64,000 bases of DNA from assembly GCA_964036155.1 (NCBI GenBank), contig OZ038423.1, forward strand, positions 33,991,249 to 34,055,248, written 5' to 3'. The position numbers were made by a program, and so were the translations under genes. Below, in pieces: positions 49,249 through 64,000 of this stretch (its first letter is position 1; every line of letters starts with the position of its first letter). Under the pieces are notes generated by a model. That model saw only the letters and a list, made by a program, of their open reading frames with translations. It searched no databases and was not told the DNA's origin. The stretch comes from Diploscapter coronatus (Eukaryota; Nematoda; Chromadorea; Rhabditida; Rhabditidae).

Positions 49249-52200
49249 CGCTCTGCTGAAATCGGACAAATTATGCCAAATGCAACCGAAAATTCATGCG
49301 AAAATACAACAGAAAAAGCGAACGAACAGAAAAATTGTGAATCGCGTGGAGCAGAACATGATCATCTTCATGAAATTCGACAAACGTGCGTGAAAATGAT
49401 CGACACTCGATGATTTCTGAGTTTCAGGAAGAAAATCTAATGAGAAATTAATCGCGAGCGTAAATGAAGAAAGCAGCGCAAAATGTGGACAGTGGTAATT
49501 GCTCGTGCCGCTATTTTTTCATTTCGCCAAGTGTTTCTTTTCATTTTCGTTGTCGTTTGAATTTTCGTTTTTCTTCGTAGATGACCCCAATAGTGTTACT
49601 TGGTAGGGAGCGCAAACTCCGTCCCCTTTGCAGAAATGGTTTACAAAGGGCAAAATGAAGTAGTCTGGCCTATTTCGAGTTCTGGGTATTTTTAATTTGA
49701 TTTTTGTCTGAACATGAAGATTGGCGATAAAGAATAATATTTGTAGTAGTTCATATCCCCGGAAGATGCGAGGAGCGAGCTGAAATTGGACAAATAGCAC
49801 TTTTTGTTTTCATCGTGGTCTACTTTGACACAGAAAGCGAAGGCACTAAAAGGCCCAATCTGAATCGATGAGGAAGCTGATTAGCTTCATCCTTAGCAAA
49901 AGATAAACGAATATTTTTTGTATCCGTGCAACGCCGCGGCGTATTTCCGGAAGAACTGCATATGATTCATCGCTTCTTTTCCAGCCCTTCGATTATCGTT
50001 AACTAAGCTTAATTTCTGAAAACTGAGTAGTCAGTCATTTGGTGAACTTACCATGAAGCCTCGTCTTTTCTTTCAGCGAATTGTCGAATTGACCTGTGCA
50101 GATTCGAATGAATGAATTTGGCAGATTTGTCGATTTGACAGACAAATTTGAGCAGGTGCATCGAAGCGCATTTCCTCTGCCCGACACCTCGAGTTCCTGT
50201 CTCCTTGCACTTTCTTCTAGTCCTTCTTCTCCTGACTTAACTCATTTCTATCGGTCTCCAATTTATTGAATAAGTCAAATATTCAAATTCTCTATCATCT
50301 ACCATTCAACTTATTCATCCGTCTTCATTCAGCTAATTATTTATCTCGTGCGTTTGTATAATCTATATCCTAGTCATCGTTAGATTTGAGGGGTTTTTTT
50401 AAACAAATTTACTAGTCTTTACAATTTTAAAATGAAGTGATATCGTAAGTTATAAGCCGAGATTAAGAGAATCGTAGAATTTCTAGAGGAAATATATTTC
50501 AGAAAAGGCAAATCACATCATTTTGCTAATTAGTCGTCCTCTTTCCGCTAATCATTCATCTCTAATCAGACAGACCCTGTTTCATTCCTTTGCCCGAGCT
50601 TGTGCTGCAATTCCTGCTCGATTCCTGCATCGAGTCTTCAGGATTTGTTCGCAACGCTCGTGCAAATGGAGTGAAACTGAAACTGACCGATGAATCTATT
50701 CGCTGTGATTCGGTGCATCTGCCAATGAAGATTCACAATGCTCGAGTTTGACTTCACATTGAATTAGTGTGAAGAAGTTATGATCACACACTTTATCAGA
50801 ATAAAAGTTTCTTCATTGTTTTAACACAATAGATCATTTTAGTCGATTTGGTTCAGTTCATTTATAATAATCCTTAAATTTTATGCGAAGCTTATACCCT
50901 TCACGACTATTCCAACATGAGCATTCAGAAGTTTACTTGTAAATGTATCCTTAGTTTTAGAAGTTATTAGTTACGAGTGGACATTTACAAAAGTTGTATG
51001 AATTTAAAGTTCAGACAAATTTCTATAATGACTCATAAACTCGCACGCAATGTTGTAAAGCGATAATTACAAGGAGACTTATCAATATTGTGGAAATATT
51101 TAATATTTCATGCAATGACAAGGTTGTATACTTCCATTTCAAATAGTTAAATTTTCAAGGAATCTTTCAATTTTTCTATGAAAAAATTAATTTTTTTACG
51201 TTCGAATCTTGAAAAGTTGGATTTCTTTCGTGCATTTGCCATTCATATTTGGTGAAATTGGATTTCGAGAAGAAAGCAGACAGACAGCTAGTCGATTTCG
51301 AATGCAAATGTATGTTCTGACTGGAGAACTCAGCTCGGAACCAGACAATGCAACCTTCCTTATTCTCATTCAAACTGAAAGATGAATGCATGGACAATTA
51401 AATTTGAAGAGGTAAGTAAAATGTAAGAGGAATCAAAATCTATGCCAGACGAAGAATGCAATTCGGTCACGTTTGGGTCATGAGAACTCGAATGAAGTTA
51501 TGTTTCATTCGTGTTTCATCGAAATGACTCATTCTTTTTAGACAATACGATTATTTGTTTTGATCTACTAAATTTATATTTCATAAAAGTGTTAATGTAT
51601 TGTAAAGAAGTCATGAATATCATTGCTTCTATCGGTTAAAAAGTATGAATTTCGCGATATTTTATTTCTGAAGTCAAATCCTGAATTCATACATAGAGAT
51701 AAATGTCTATCACCTCAAGTGCTGATACCACTCATACATTTCACTGATTCTCGTTATCAATGATTACCTAGATTCTGTATTCGTGCAATTCAAAAATCGA
51801 TCTCTCCAAATTCTGTAGCAATCCAGAAAGATATCGTCGGATTGAATGAAAAGAAGTCGGGAAGATTTCCCATTTGGGAATAGTTGCTTCCCCCATCCTT
51901 CATCTTTCCATCTGATATCTGTCATGCCCTTTATCTACCTTATGCCATTCGCACGTTCCAATTTACTTCCTTTTCTTCGGCTTCTCCTTCAGTAAACAAC
52001 CATGTGCGGCGTAGATTTATGTTTTGACGCCGCCATGCTTTTCATCATTAAAGATTTATGTAAAACATGCACGTATCCGAAATGTGCTTCTCTGCACAAC
52101 AATAGGGAGGCCTTTATCCAATGAATTCACAACTACACTTCAAATCAGGATATAACCAGCTTTGTTATTGAAGTTCAAGAAAACTACGAGCTATTTGTAA

Positions 52201-54051
52201 TTCGAATTTATAAAAATCCGTAAATAAATTTTCTAAATTATTTCTCCGAACAAAGTTCATGTAATTTCGTTCAACTAGAAGAGAAGTCTTCAAGCAAGTT
52301 TGTTGATGTTATTTTTCCTCGAGAATTCATTTATCACCCTCCTCTACTAATTGTTTTCTTCATTTTATTATTTTGTCTAGCCTATTTTGACTTATTCTTG
52401 GAGAATGTTTGGTATATTTAAAAATGAAGATATAGCGATTTTGCTGTTTTTTCCTATTCTCATGGGATTGGATCACGTTGGTAGATTCGACTTTTGACAG
52501 AGCACCCCTGGCCAAATCCAGGCAAAGGACTCATCTATCAGCAGAATGCTAGAATGCTCGAATGAGGGGTGGGGGACCAACCTCTTCTTTTCCTGCCCCC
52601 TTTTCTCCCATTTATCCTGCTGATCCTCTTTACCACTGTCGAATTCCCTTTATAAAGAACGCCAAATCTTGTGCGTTTTCTTAAATAACAAATGCGAAAA
52701 GGCTTTTAATGTGGATTCTTCCTCTTTATCCGAGGCTTTCTTTGAAAAAAAAAGCATCTAATTAATCAAATCCTTCGCCTTCAAATATAGGTTATTTAAA
52801 GAGGATTTGTATTGACAAAAATTCTTTGTATTTTGATAAATCATGCTCAGAACAGTGTATTTTCTTTTTGCTGTGCTGTTGTCTCCGTTCCCCTTTTGAG
52901 TTCGTTATTTTGCATAAATTCTCCGGTTTTGTTTGTGCTTGAATCGAAATTTCCCACCTCATTTTACTTGCATTCACTGCAGTTGAATTTGCATGTCAAA
53001 CGCAGGCTTTCCAAATGATTTGCAAGAACTCTGTCTAATGCAAAATATCAACAAAAAGAACTAGAGATTTGTCTGATAATGAAGTCTGAATCTAATGCAA
53101 GTGCATTGAATAATCTTTGTGCTTACAATTATATTGAAAATCTAAAAATCGATGCATATTTAGAGGTGGATAGCGACAGATATTTATTTCATTTATTCAC
53201 TGGGATATCATCAATGCATCGATTAAAATTTCGTAGATCGTTACTTTAGAAAGTTGTATTTTGATGTGCATAAATTCAAATAAGTTTTATCCAAATTAAC
53301 TAGGCCATTTCGATCTTTCAAATTATGCAGTTTAGAAAATTGTGCTAGATTGCATGATGATTTTGGTACAAGTAATTCATCGGATATTTACCCATATTCT
53401 AAAATGTCTGATGGATAAGAAAACTTTTGAAAGGCTGTTCACTTTGTTAAAATTTCATAAGTTATGTTGATCTATGATTTGATTGGTCAAACATCTCATA
53501 TCACTATACAATTCATCACATGCATCGATTTGTAATTTCTAATCCCTTTCCGCATGTTAAGTCATGCATTTCTCATTTCGAGTCTGTAATCTCATGCTTC
53601 AGTCTCGGTTCTCTCTCATTTTTTCACATAATCATAGCCTTGGGAGCATTTCCATAGTTCCCATTTCTCAAGTGCCCAAATTCCGACTCTATTCTTATTC
53701 ATTTACTACTATCAGCCCTGTGTGTAGATTGTCTATAATTTCTCTGACAACTTGTAATTTTCAAAATGTTAGCCTCAAAGTCACGTCCCCTACTGCAATT
53801 TCTGATGCTCACAAATCTACGATTTGTGGGAATAGAGATGATTCTTGAAAACTGCTCCTTTTTCAAAATATCTGTAATGCTCGAAGATATAAATTTTAGT
53901 GATAAGTGCTGATGGTAGCTTATTTTTCGCTTCAAATCCCCAACGCAATTCGGAATTTACAGTTCATTAGGTTTCGAGCTAGATTTTCTAAACTAAATAA
54001 TCTTATGAGATACTAGCTTAGCAACCTGTTTCATTGGATTAATCCGAAGAA

Positions 54052-54141
54052 AAGACCTAGGGAGGACGATCGCCCGAAAGCCCTTGCGACTTACCCCTCG
54101 TATATTTTCTTCGTTTGACGAAAGTGCTCCTTAGGTCTGCC
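54052..54141. repeat. imperfect inverted repeat / potential hairpin
   Basis: AGACCTAGGGAGGAC near 54053 is matched in reverse complement by AGACCTAAGGAGCAC read back from about 54140 (three differences), with a smaller internal stem (CTTCGT...ACGAAAG). Could be a degraded fold-back element or a structured RNA; nothing decides between them. Confidence 0.35.
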
Positions 54142-55664
54142 AAAGAATTATTTCATTTCATTCATTTTTATAAGGAAGGTCATAATTAGCGGTACCTAAC
54201 CACGCTTATGAATCTAATCTGAACTAAAAACATATTCCATCAAAGTTTCTTTTGATTCTAAGAAAGTGGGCATCTTGTATTATAAAATAGCCATTTTGTT
54301 AAGGGAATAACGCATTTTATCACAAAAAACTTTAGCTGCTCCGAATCTGTGCCCCTATAATTATGCCCATTCTTTACAATTTATTTGATTTGATTGAAAT
54401 CTCAAAAATTTTGTTGACATATCGAAAGATCAGCAGTCATTTGCCGAATTAGCGATGAAAGTGAGTCGATCATATGAAAGCTAGAAAATGAGCGACATGT
54501 CGGCTAATTGTTAGGAGACAAGCGATGTGCGGAAAGAGCAGGTATCTCGTATCACGCACGCTCTATCTTTTATCTGTTTATCTGCATTTTTGTCAGCTGT
54601 CGTCTGTTGTCGTTGCCAAACTTGTTCCTTTTTAATTTCTTCCTATTATCTTTAAAATGTCTCCATCTTTTTCATTCTCATTGTTCTTTTACAATCTGTT
54701 TTCTATTATGCTCGAATTTTTTGTATTGAAAAAGACCGGTCATTTATGGGAAAATTACGCACGTATTTCGAGTAGAAATTTCCACATCATTATTAGCAGA
54801 CATGACAACGTTTTCAATGATTCAAGCTAGGATTTTACAACTGGTTTAAAATATCGCAATATATGTCTTGCCAATTTAAAATTTTGGCATTCACTTTATC
54901 TCGAAATTGGTTTTTGGCAAAACATTTCTGTCAGTTTCTTCCAAAATATTCGTGTTTTCTCATTTTCATTGTTTATTTATAGTCCTGGTTGAGCCATGTT
55001 TGGTGACTTTGCGTATTCCTTCCTCCTCTGCCTTTGACCCTTCTGCTTATTTGGGAAGAAAGCCAGGGCCAATGCACCGTGCATTCACGCAGTCAGGCGT
55101 GCATAATTCCATTTGTACGCTCGTTTCAAACCTTCCATTTCAATTACTAATGCTCAACCTCCTCTCTCAAATTCTAGTAAAATGCTTTTGAAAATTGAAA
55201 AAAATCAAGAAACTCGGAGATATAATCTTCGTAGAAAAAGTAAAATCTTCATGATCATAAATTGCATAATCTGATTCGGGACTAATTGCACTCAAACTCA
55301 ACTAATTCGAGTATTCGAGTTGAAATTCAGTCCCCAGATTTTTCAATTTTCGGCAGCCCTAATCTGATATAATTGAAATCGAACGCGAAAAATCATGATC
55401 ATGATGTGACTTCTATTTTTATGAGTTTCCTACCTTACTTATCACGAAAATCTAACTGAATGTTGAATTTACAACTTTTGGAATTAACACTAGTTTTTAA
55501 GTCTGCCATATTTTATCATTCATAGAATATGCATTTTGATCCTATTTGCATTTCACTAATTAACGTGGGTTATTTCAGGCATGGGGGAATTATCATATTT
55601 AGCTCTTTAGAGATCTTTCAATACGAGCGGAACATTACTTTTGGTTATATTGTCAGCAAAAATG

Positions 55665-55822
55665 CACTAGGAGTGTACAAAAATCAAATTATGATTTGCG
55701 TTAGCATTTAACGCAGTATTTATCCAAACTTGTGTGCGCGTGCGCGTTTTAGAAATTATCCTGAAAAGCGCATTGTGTGTTAGCGTTAGTTAATAGCGCG
55801 TCATCTCTGTACACCCTGAAAT
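55665..55822. mobile_element. possible small inverted-repeat element
   Basis: AGTGTACA at the left and TGTACACCCTG at the right are inverted termini around a stretch with GCGTTA/TAACGC palindromes and alternating CG-rich GTGCGCGTGCGCG, unusual in this AT-rich region. No ORF. The right end gives CAGGGTGTACA on the minus strand. Evidence is weak. Confidence 0.3.
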
Positions 55823-57764
55823 GCGCTAACTCTCTTCATTATCTGAACAGAGTCCCTGTATTAGATTGCAGGGGTTTGAAATGTTGTGGCATTATTTTAA
55901 CTCGGAATCGTCTTCATTAACAGTGTTCATATGCTCAATATTACCATCACATTCCAATTGTTTGATTCAGATTGAGATTTTATTGCACCTTATGCAACTG
56001 TAGGGTTGATATTCTTAGTCAAATTTTAGATTGCAGCAATCTTAACAGTTTGATTGTCATGAGAAATTAGGCACAATGACATTAGTTGTTCATTTTCGAA
56101 TTTCTACCAGAACTATGATTCCTCTAGCAGTGAATTTTCAAAGATCAAACATATCAGTTCATTCATTCATAGAATGAAGCTTGACATTCCATCAAATATC
56201 TTCACATGTAGGTCGACTCCATTCAGTTTTTATAAAAATAGATAATTAGGTTGTTACGTGAATAAACACGAAATAAGCTATTCACGACTTCATCTCATTT
56301 TTATTTATCGTCAAATGTTCTAATTTTGCGACTTTACAGTGAAAATATGCCATCAAAACATTCTTTGCACTAATCTAATTCAATGTTAGCCTTAAAATAT
56401 GCAGACAGAGTTAATTCGCTGTCAAACGACAAATTTCAAGGCGAAATATATCAGATTAATTAACTGTCCCAGGCTTGATTGATATCTGCATTTAAAGAAT
56501 TTTCCATCATTCATTTTATAAAGGTGCAAAATTTGTCACATCTCTAAATATCACCTTTATGTTTAGAACCTATTTTCACTCATTCTTAAAATTATCTGTC
56601 TAAAGTCTAGCCTACTAATCTAAAAAATTAGTATTTTTCTGAGTTTGTGTGTCTGTCCAAGCTTAGGTCTCTATGATAGGTTTGTCTAGCCCTCGCGTGT
56701 TATACATGGTTAGAAAGATAGTTTGATGTAGGTGTGCAACGTAGAAAAACTTGACCAATTTTGCATTCATAATATGCTAATTTTTGGTAAACTGTTTCAT
56801 GTCTTATCTAAAGGCTAATTTTAGATGCAAAATTAGCTAATTGTCCTGAGCTTGAATTGAAATTGCATAAAAGAGAAAGTTTTGCAAATGAATTGGTCAT
56901 TATCGAAAAGGACGAAATAGCAAGCTGCTGTTGTTTATTGTTTGTTATTGGTTGTTGTTTTGTTTTGATATTGGTTTGGTTCTGAGCCTTTGCGAAGGAA
57001 GGGAAAGGTCTAGCCGAAAGGAACCCGCGACCGAGACTCGTCTTAAATTAACATTATTGTCGACTAAATTGACGTTGCTATTACAAGAAACAAACTATTT
57101 CAGGATTTTCCTTAATTCCTTCCTTCATCATGGGGTGTCTCAAAAGTCTTCCACGTCTTATTCTGTTCATCCCTAATTATTATGTGCAGCCAGTTTTTAA
57201 ATAGCCTTTGAATTGGAAACTTATTTCTGTATCTATTTTGATTTTTTCATGCAATCTAACCCTTTCATGTGAATCACAATTTCTATAGTCTAGTCTCACG
57301 TAATTTCCATGTCTATCGATTTCACCCCCTGTTCAGAACCAATTCTTTCAAATTTCGACTTATCTGTCTCACTTCCCGCTTCCGCGTTCATGTACTTCAA
57401 CCGAAGCTAGTAATTTGCGACTTGAATATCCTTTCCTTTTGCCCTTCCTTTTCCTCTTTGCTTTTCGCGATATTTCTATTTTTTATTCGTTTATCAGTCT
57501 AAAACGAGGTTTGAGAAATTCATTTTGGAGGCTCGGATATGTGAGAACGAGTTGCTTATTCATTTTAACTCCGTTTGTGAAAACTCATCTTCTCAGAAAT
57601 GTTTATTCTTCAACTGAATGCAAAGTAGATGTCATTTTGTTGATATGTTCGAGTTTAATGCACAGATGATTTTACCTGATTTGATTTATTTCTATTCGAA
57701 TGTTTGCATTTATAATATCATCATCATTATCTGACATCTGATAGAAAAAAGACTTTATTTTCAG

Positions 57765-57810
57765 GAACACAACTGGAGAGACTTTCAACTAGATTGAAAA
57801 TAGTACAGAA
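57765..57810 (+). promoter_or_regulatory. 46-base GPCR leader after a strong 3' splice acceptor
   Basis: TTATTTTCAG ends at 57764, and the GPCR ATG follows at 57811. The acceptor marks either the end of a 5' UTR intron or a spliced-leader addition site. No upstream exon could be recognised. Confidence 0.55.
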
Positions 57811-60800
57811 ATGATGCATTGTGGCGATCCACCGCTATTCGACCTGACAAACAACAACACAATTCGCATGTTTCAGATGCTCATCGCATTCAATGAGTTA
57901 GTCGTTTTTCTAATTTATTAAACCTCGAATATTCTATACTAGTTTCGGAATTATTTCACATTGTGACTAAATATTTTTTGGATTATTTATTTATTTTTTT
58001 TTAAATTCATGTAATTAATATAAATTTTGCAGTAAGATTGTTAGCGACACTATTTGTTAACTTAGAGAAAAGGGAAAATATTTTATCTTACCTGTGAATG
58101 TGAATTCTTCAGAATGTATACCATAATCCACCGTCATCTGTGTCTGTTCGTGTGCATATTCGGAGCGTTCCTCAATTTCATTCATTGCATCGTCCTCAGG
58201 TGAGAATCGAGCATTTCATCCAATTCGAGAATGCCATCAATTTTCGTCCAAAGTACGAGCCGCACTGCAACAGAAATAGACGTTCTTTGAATAATGCTTG
58301 GGAAAAATGAAGGGGAGGTGAAATGATGAAGCAGGCAATAGGGAATTGCAACATTTCGAACTGCCTGACTGTTTGTCTGAAGGAAAAGATGTCTGAAACA
58401 AATCGAAGAACTCAAAACTATTCTGTTGGAATTCAATGTCACATAAAAATAAATTAGTTACATTGAGTAGAGTGAACTATCGAATTTTTGTAGGGGTTAT
58501 GATTATTATGAAGACGAAAATGTCAAATAGGTAGTTTGCGCAACAATTTTTCCTCAAGAAGAATATATTGTCGTTGAATACTGGCATTCCAAAATCAGAG
58601 ATAGCAAGACATTATCATTAATTTTGAATATTGACAGTCGCCGCAACATGCGAATTTATACGATCAACGCCCTTCTGTGGCAGATGGCTGTATTCGATGC
58701 ACTCACGATGACTTCCTATGCCATTTACATCATGCGATTCAGACTCATTGATGATGAGAATTCAATTGGGTTTGTAATTTTAGATTTTATGCATAGCGAT
58801 TTTCGTTATTTTACGAAGAGTTTGTTGTTTTTATTCATCTAAAACCAGCCATTTCTCCTGTACAGAGTTGGACAATAATTTTCACTGCATTTTTAGTTTT
58901 CAAATGCAAGGAAAGATATGGTTGAAATTATCGTTCGATTTATATTAGCAATATCATTTTAGCTATTCCTACTACTGGCTGATATTCCTGATCGGGCATG
59001 TGACTGCATCCATAGCTCTGCACACCGGCTCTCTCTATCTGTCTGTGATTATGGCTTACATCAGATGGATAAGCTTAGACAGATTGGATGCAAAATGGAT
59101 GAACCACACTGCCATTAGGTACAAATTACTTTTTTTCTACTCTATTATTTACAACTTTATTTTAGGTACATCTTCGTTTACACCTGCCTATTTCTAACAT
59201 TAATCTCCATTCCGACTATATTGGTTCACCAGATCGTTCCCGTCAGCGAAGTTTTCGGCACAAATGACACTCAGGTAAAGTTATTTTTCAAAGGAATTTC
59301 ACAATTCAATCAAATATTCTTCAACGCATGAAATAATTAGAATTGAGAAACAAGTCTTCGTTAGTTAGCTATTTTTAACACCCCACATAACGACAATGTT
59401 TCTTATCAAATGATTTGTTTTTGCAGTACGCTGGTCTCTATACCGTCCAATTGGATGAAACGGACATTAATGGTTGCAAGATATTCCGGCTAAATTTGTG
59501 GATTACGGGCATTATGTTCAAGGTAGAAATTGGAGTATTCTTGTGAATAGCAATTTTTCTAAAAACCCCATTTTAACAAGATTTCGATAATCTTTACAAT
59601 AATAGAATGAATATTTCATTGGAAATCATAGGAATTTTGAGTTGTAGGGCCTCCCCTGCGGCTTGTTGCTGTTATTCACGATTGCCCTGATCATAAAACT
59701 GTACGAAGTGAGCGAGAAGCGCCGTCTGCTGAGAGGCGAGACCTCGATTAGTTGCGCGTCCGCAAATGCATCTGACAGAAATGTGCTCATTGGTATAGAT
59801 CAACAGTAAGTATTGAAATTTATCATCGAGTCGGAAACTTTGAAAGAAGAAAGTTAGGGAAGAATCATAACCTAATTATTGGTTCCTATTTCACTTTGAA
59901 AAAGCTACAAAATGATAAGAAGAGCATTGAATATGAAAAGATATAGAAAAATTCAAACCAGAATGATTGACGACGAAGTTGAATATATTTCTCAGTGAGG
60001 ATAACTAACTTTTGAAGCCATATATTTATGTAATTGACAGTTATAAAAATTACCCATTGAACTTTGAATTCTTCGCCTTTTTCAACAAATTATTATTTCA
60101 GAGCTCGACGTAAGAAGGCAATAAGTGTTGATAAAACTACTTCAATGCTCATCATTATGTTGTTGATTTTTCTGATAACTGAATTGCCACAAGGTAAGAG
60201 ATGTTCGAGTGACAAACTGAGTTTGACGAAATGGCAACGCCGGAATATAATAGAATTGAATAATTCGTGTGAGAAAAGAAAGCATCTTGTAATTCTATCG
60301 TTGTCAAATCCAAAAATCCATTTCGCCAGTTTGAACTTTGTCATTTTGGCAGACTCAAACTATATCTTTATGATTTGTAATATGAAAAATATGAAGGAAA
60401 AAAACAACAAAGAAAATGAACCCGCCGATTTCCAGGCTTGCTGGCGATATTATCAGCGATCTATCCTACACACGTGCAGACATTCATCTATGTCTATTTG
60501 GGAGAGCTGCTCGACTTGCTGTCACTAATCAACTGCCTCACTTCGTTCACTCTCTACTCACTCATGAGTTCAACGTACAGGTATGGATTTTACAATTCTT
60601 CAGGTTGATTGAAGTATTATGAGTGCATTTTCTTTGAATAGTTTATGATTCATTCACTATCCTCCTTCAATAACTCTCAAAATCATGAGATACAAATTAA
60701 TTCTAGCTGAGTTACAAATGTGCTCTTTGAAGAATAGGATTACTGCAAGTAGGCGGCGAATGTTCTTGTGAAATGCAGACAATTGCGAAATATTTTGTAG

Positions 60801-61115
60801 TGGTTCACTTTTAAAAGTTCAAGAAAACCAAAGTATCTTATCGCCAAATTATTAATCTACCTCCAGAGGCTACGAGTGCTTTCCCCCCAGAGGTTGAAAA
60901 TAACAAAAAAGGGAGAGATAGTTTACGAGGAAAGTACTCGCTGCAAAAATTTGGAATGAAAGCACTCGCAGCCTAATTTCGAATGTTATCAATCATTACA
61001 AATACACTATTTCAGAAGCACAGCCCTATCGTTGTTCTGCCATCATCGTAACACGAAGAAGAAGAAACGCACTTCACAACAGACATTCAATTCACTAAAA
61101 TTGCTGCTCACTTGA
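57811..61115 (+). CDS. DMSR/myosuppressin-receptor-like neuropeptide GPCR (10 exons)
   Basis: Class A G-protein-coupled receptor of 386 residues. Exons: 57811-57896, 58113-58199, 58638-58769, 58963-59118, 59166-59274, 59427-59522, 59648-59805, 60102-60193, 60436-60580, 61016-61115; phases close. Seven hydrophobic segments are seen, for example LCLFVCIFGAFLNFIHCIVL (TM1), MLIIMLLIFLITELPQG (TM6) and YLGELLDLLSLINC (TM7). The IHxxLCLFVCIFG entry into TM1, TELPQG in TM6 and LINCLTSFTLY in place of NPxxY are typical of the myosuppressin/DMSR receptor group, which binds FMRFamide-like peptides. ECL2 has one Cys (DINGCKIF). The N-terminus is short with an NNN tract and NNT sequon. The tail is basic (RNTKKKKR). 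The ligand cannot be told from sequence. Start is the first of two adjacent ATGs. Confidence 0.88.
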
Positions 61116-62066
61116 ATTAATGATTTCAGATGTTTTTTCATTGGTTAAAAGAATTCTAATGAAATTAGTAGTGATGCAATTTTAAATTCTCAAATGTGAT
61201 TCGGATGATCTAATCAGTTCAATTGTCTAAAAGGTATATGCAATTTATTGCAAGAATTACGCCTGTCATTACTCCCTCGAACCATTTCAACCTGATTATT
61301 ATTTATCGAAGCGGGATTGAATATCTCCTAGATCTGATTTGTTCCATTATAACTTGATTTGGGTTAATTATTTGATTTGCATGATCTCATTCTCTAGAAA
61401 AGTTGCTACTATTTCAAAATTTCAATCTCGATTCTTCCTTTTCTGCCGTCATTATTTCATCACTTTTGATAACGAGATATCGAAAGATGATTGTAAATGT
61501 TGGCGCTAGAACGATCAAATGTAAGAATTTTCAAACTTCCGGTCTGAAATCTTCTTCGAAATATGGGTATAAAGCTACCTCATAGATATTTGTCAACTGA
61601 ATTTGAACAATTGTCCGTATTTTCATAATTGAATCAGTTACATAAACACGACAACTTTATTGATCAACAACAAGAAAAAGAATGAATATAAAGTTTATGG
61701 AAACTAAGTTAAAAATCAAATAAATAAGGAAGAAAGTTACTGATACAAGGATCAAAAAGCAAAAAAAACAATAAAACCGATGAAAACCTCGTATGAGATG
61801 AGATTTGTGGAAGAAACTAGGAGATGACCAAGGGGTAAGGGTTAAACTTAAAGAAAATAAAAGGGGCTATTTAGAACATATATATTCAAATAGCATAATT
61901 CCCACGATGAAAAAAGTGTCTTGGAAATTCATACAGTTCATATTTCATGTATTTGGAAAATGCACGCTTTTCAGGTAATAGTGCTAATAAAGAGAAAAAC
62001 TGTATGGCTTTCCGGAAAAAGAAATGAGATAAATGAAACGAATCAACCGATCTAATCCTTATTGAT
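61116..62066. other. convergent region between GPCR and RPB2 3' ends
   Basis: Nearly 1 kb, AT-rich, containing both 3' UTRs. A 60-codon ORF at 61403-61585 is not credible. No RNA gene recognised. Confidence 0.5.

Positions 62067-64000
<1,934 letters not shown>

Larger units (their letters stand above)
49249..57810. other. 8.5 kb gene-poor region upstream of the GPCR
   Basis: The longest gene-free interval. It lies between the divergent starts of the unrecognised gene (-) and the GPCR (+). ORFs of 60-95 codons exist (53564-53848, 54907-55191, 57269-57502), but they are T-rich, Phe/Ser/Leu-biased and without splice-consistent partners, so I call none. Small inverted repeats lie near 54050-54140, 55276-55365 and 55665-55822. 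A TTATTTTCAG acceptor at 57755-57764 marks the start of the GPCR leader. Confidence 0.5.

Overview
This window is nuclear DNA from a small, compact-genome animal. Genes are split into many short exons by AT-rich introns of about 40 to 700 bases with GT..AG ends and short TTTCAG or TTTTAG acceptors. The conserved proteins are typically metazoan: a BBSome subunit, an Abl-interactor, a WWP/ITCH-type HECT ligase and a myosuppressin/DMSR-like peptide receptor. Acceptor-like sites lie 7 to 47 bases ahead of several start codons. That fits spliced-leader trans-splicing, so I lean towards a nematode-like ecdysozoan. Rotifer, tardigrade or mite cannot be excluded from sequence alone. There are no bacterial, organellar or viral genes.

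Layout. 0.2-3.2 kb (+): BBS4. 3.8-7.0 kb (-): ABI. 7.9-11.8 kb (-): cytosolic HSP90 ending in MEEVD. 11.8-12.2 kb: divergent promoter with three heat-shock-element-like sites. 12.2-15.1 kb (+): NOP53. 15.2-19.65 kb and 28.7-33.05 kb: the two arms of a roughly 4.4 kb inverted duplication. Each arm carries two tandem F-box-like/kelch genes (four in all), and the arms flank a spacer of about 9 kb that contains a WWP/ITCH-like E3 ligase (-, 21.9-27.2 kb, N-terminus not found). 36.6-38.6 kb (+): a single-pass membrane protein with three PPxY motifs. 39.9-49.2 kb (-): a 15-exon gene for a protein of about 649 residues that I do not recognise. 49.3-57.8 kb: a gene-poor stretch. 57.8-61.1 kb (+): the DMSR-like GPCR. 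62.1-64.0 kb (-): the 3' part of RNA polymerase II subunit RPB2, cut by the window edge.

Most genes are unrelated neighbours. Two relationships stand out. The PPxY membrane protein has the ligand motif read by WW domains, and a four-WW-domain ligase lies 10 kb away, so it could be an adaptor or substrate; this is inference. The kelch copies form an inverted pair-of-pairs with signs of decay and sequence exchange. Their AT-rich codon use differs from the GC-richer exons of the housekeeping genes, as expected of a lineage-specific, fast-turnover family. Small fold-back elements, several with CAGGG-like ends, sit in introns and intergenic DNA.

Gene models were built by hand from splice sites, and in the large models exon phases were checked to close. 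UTRs and transcription starts are not determined.
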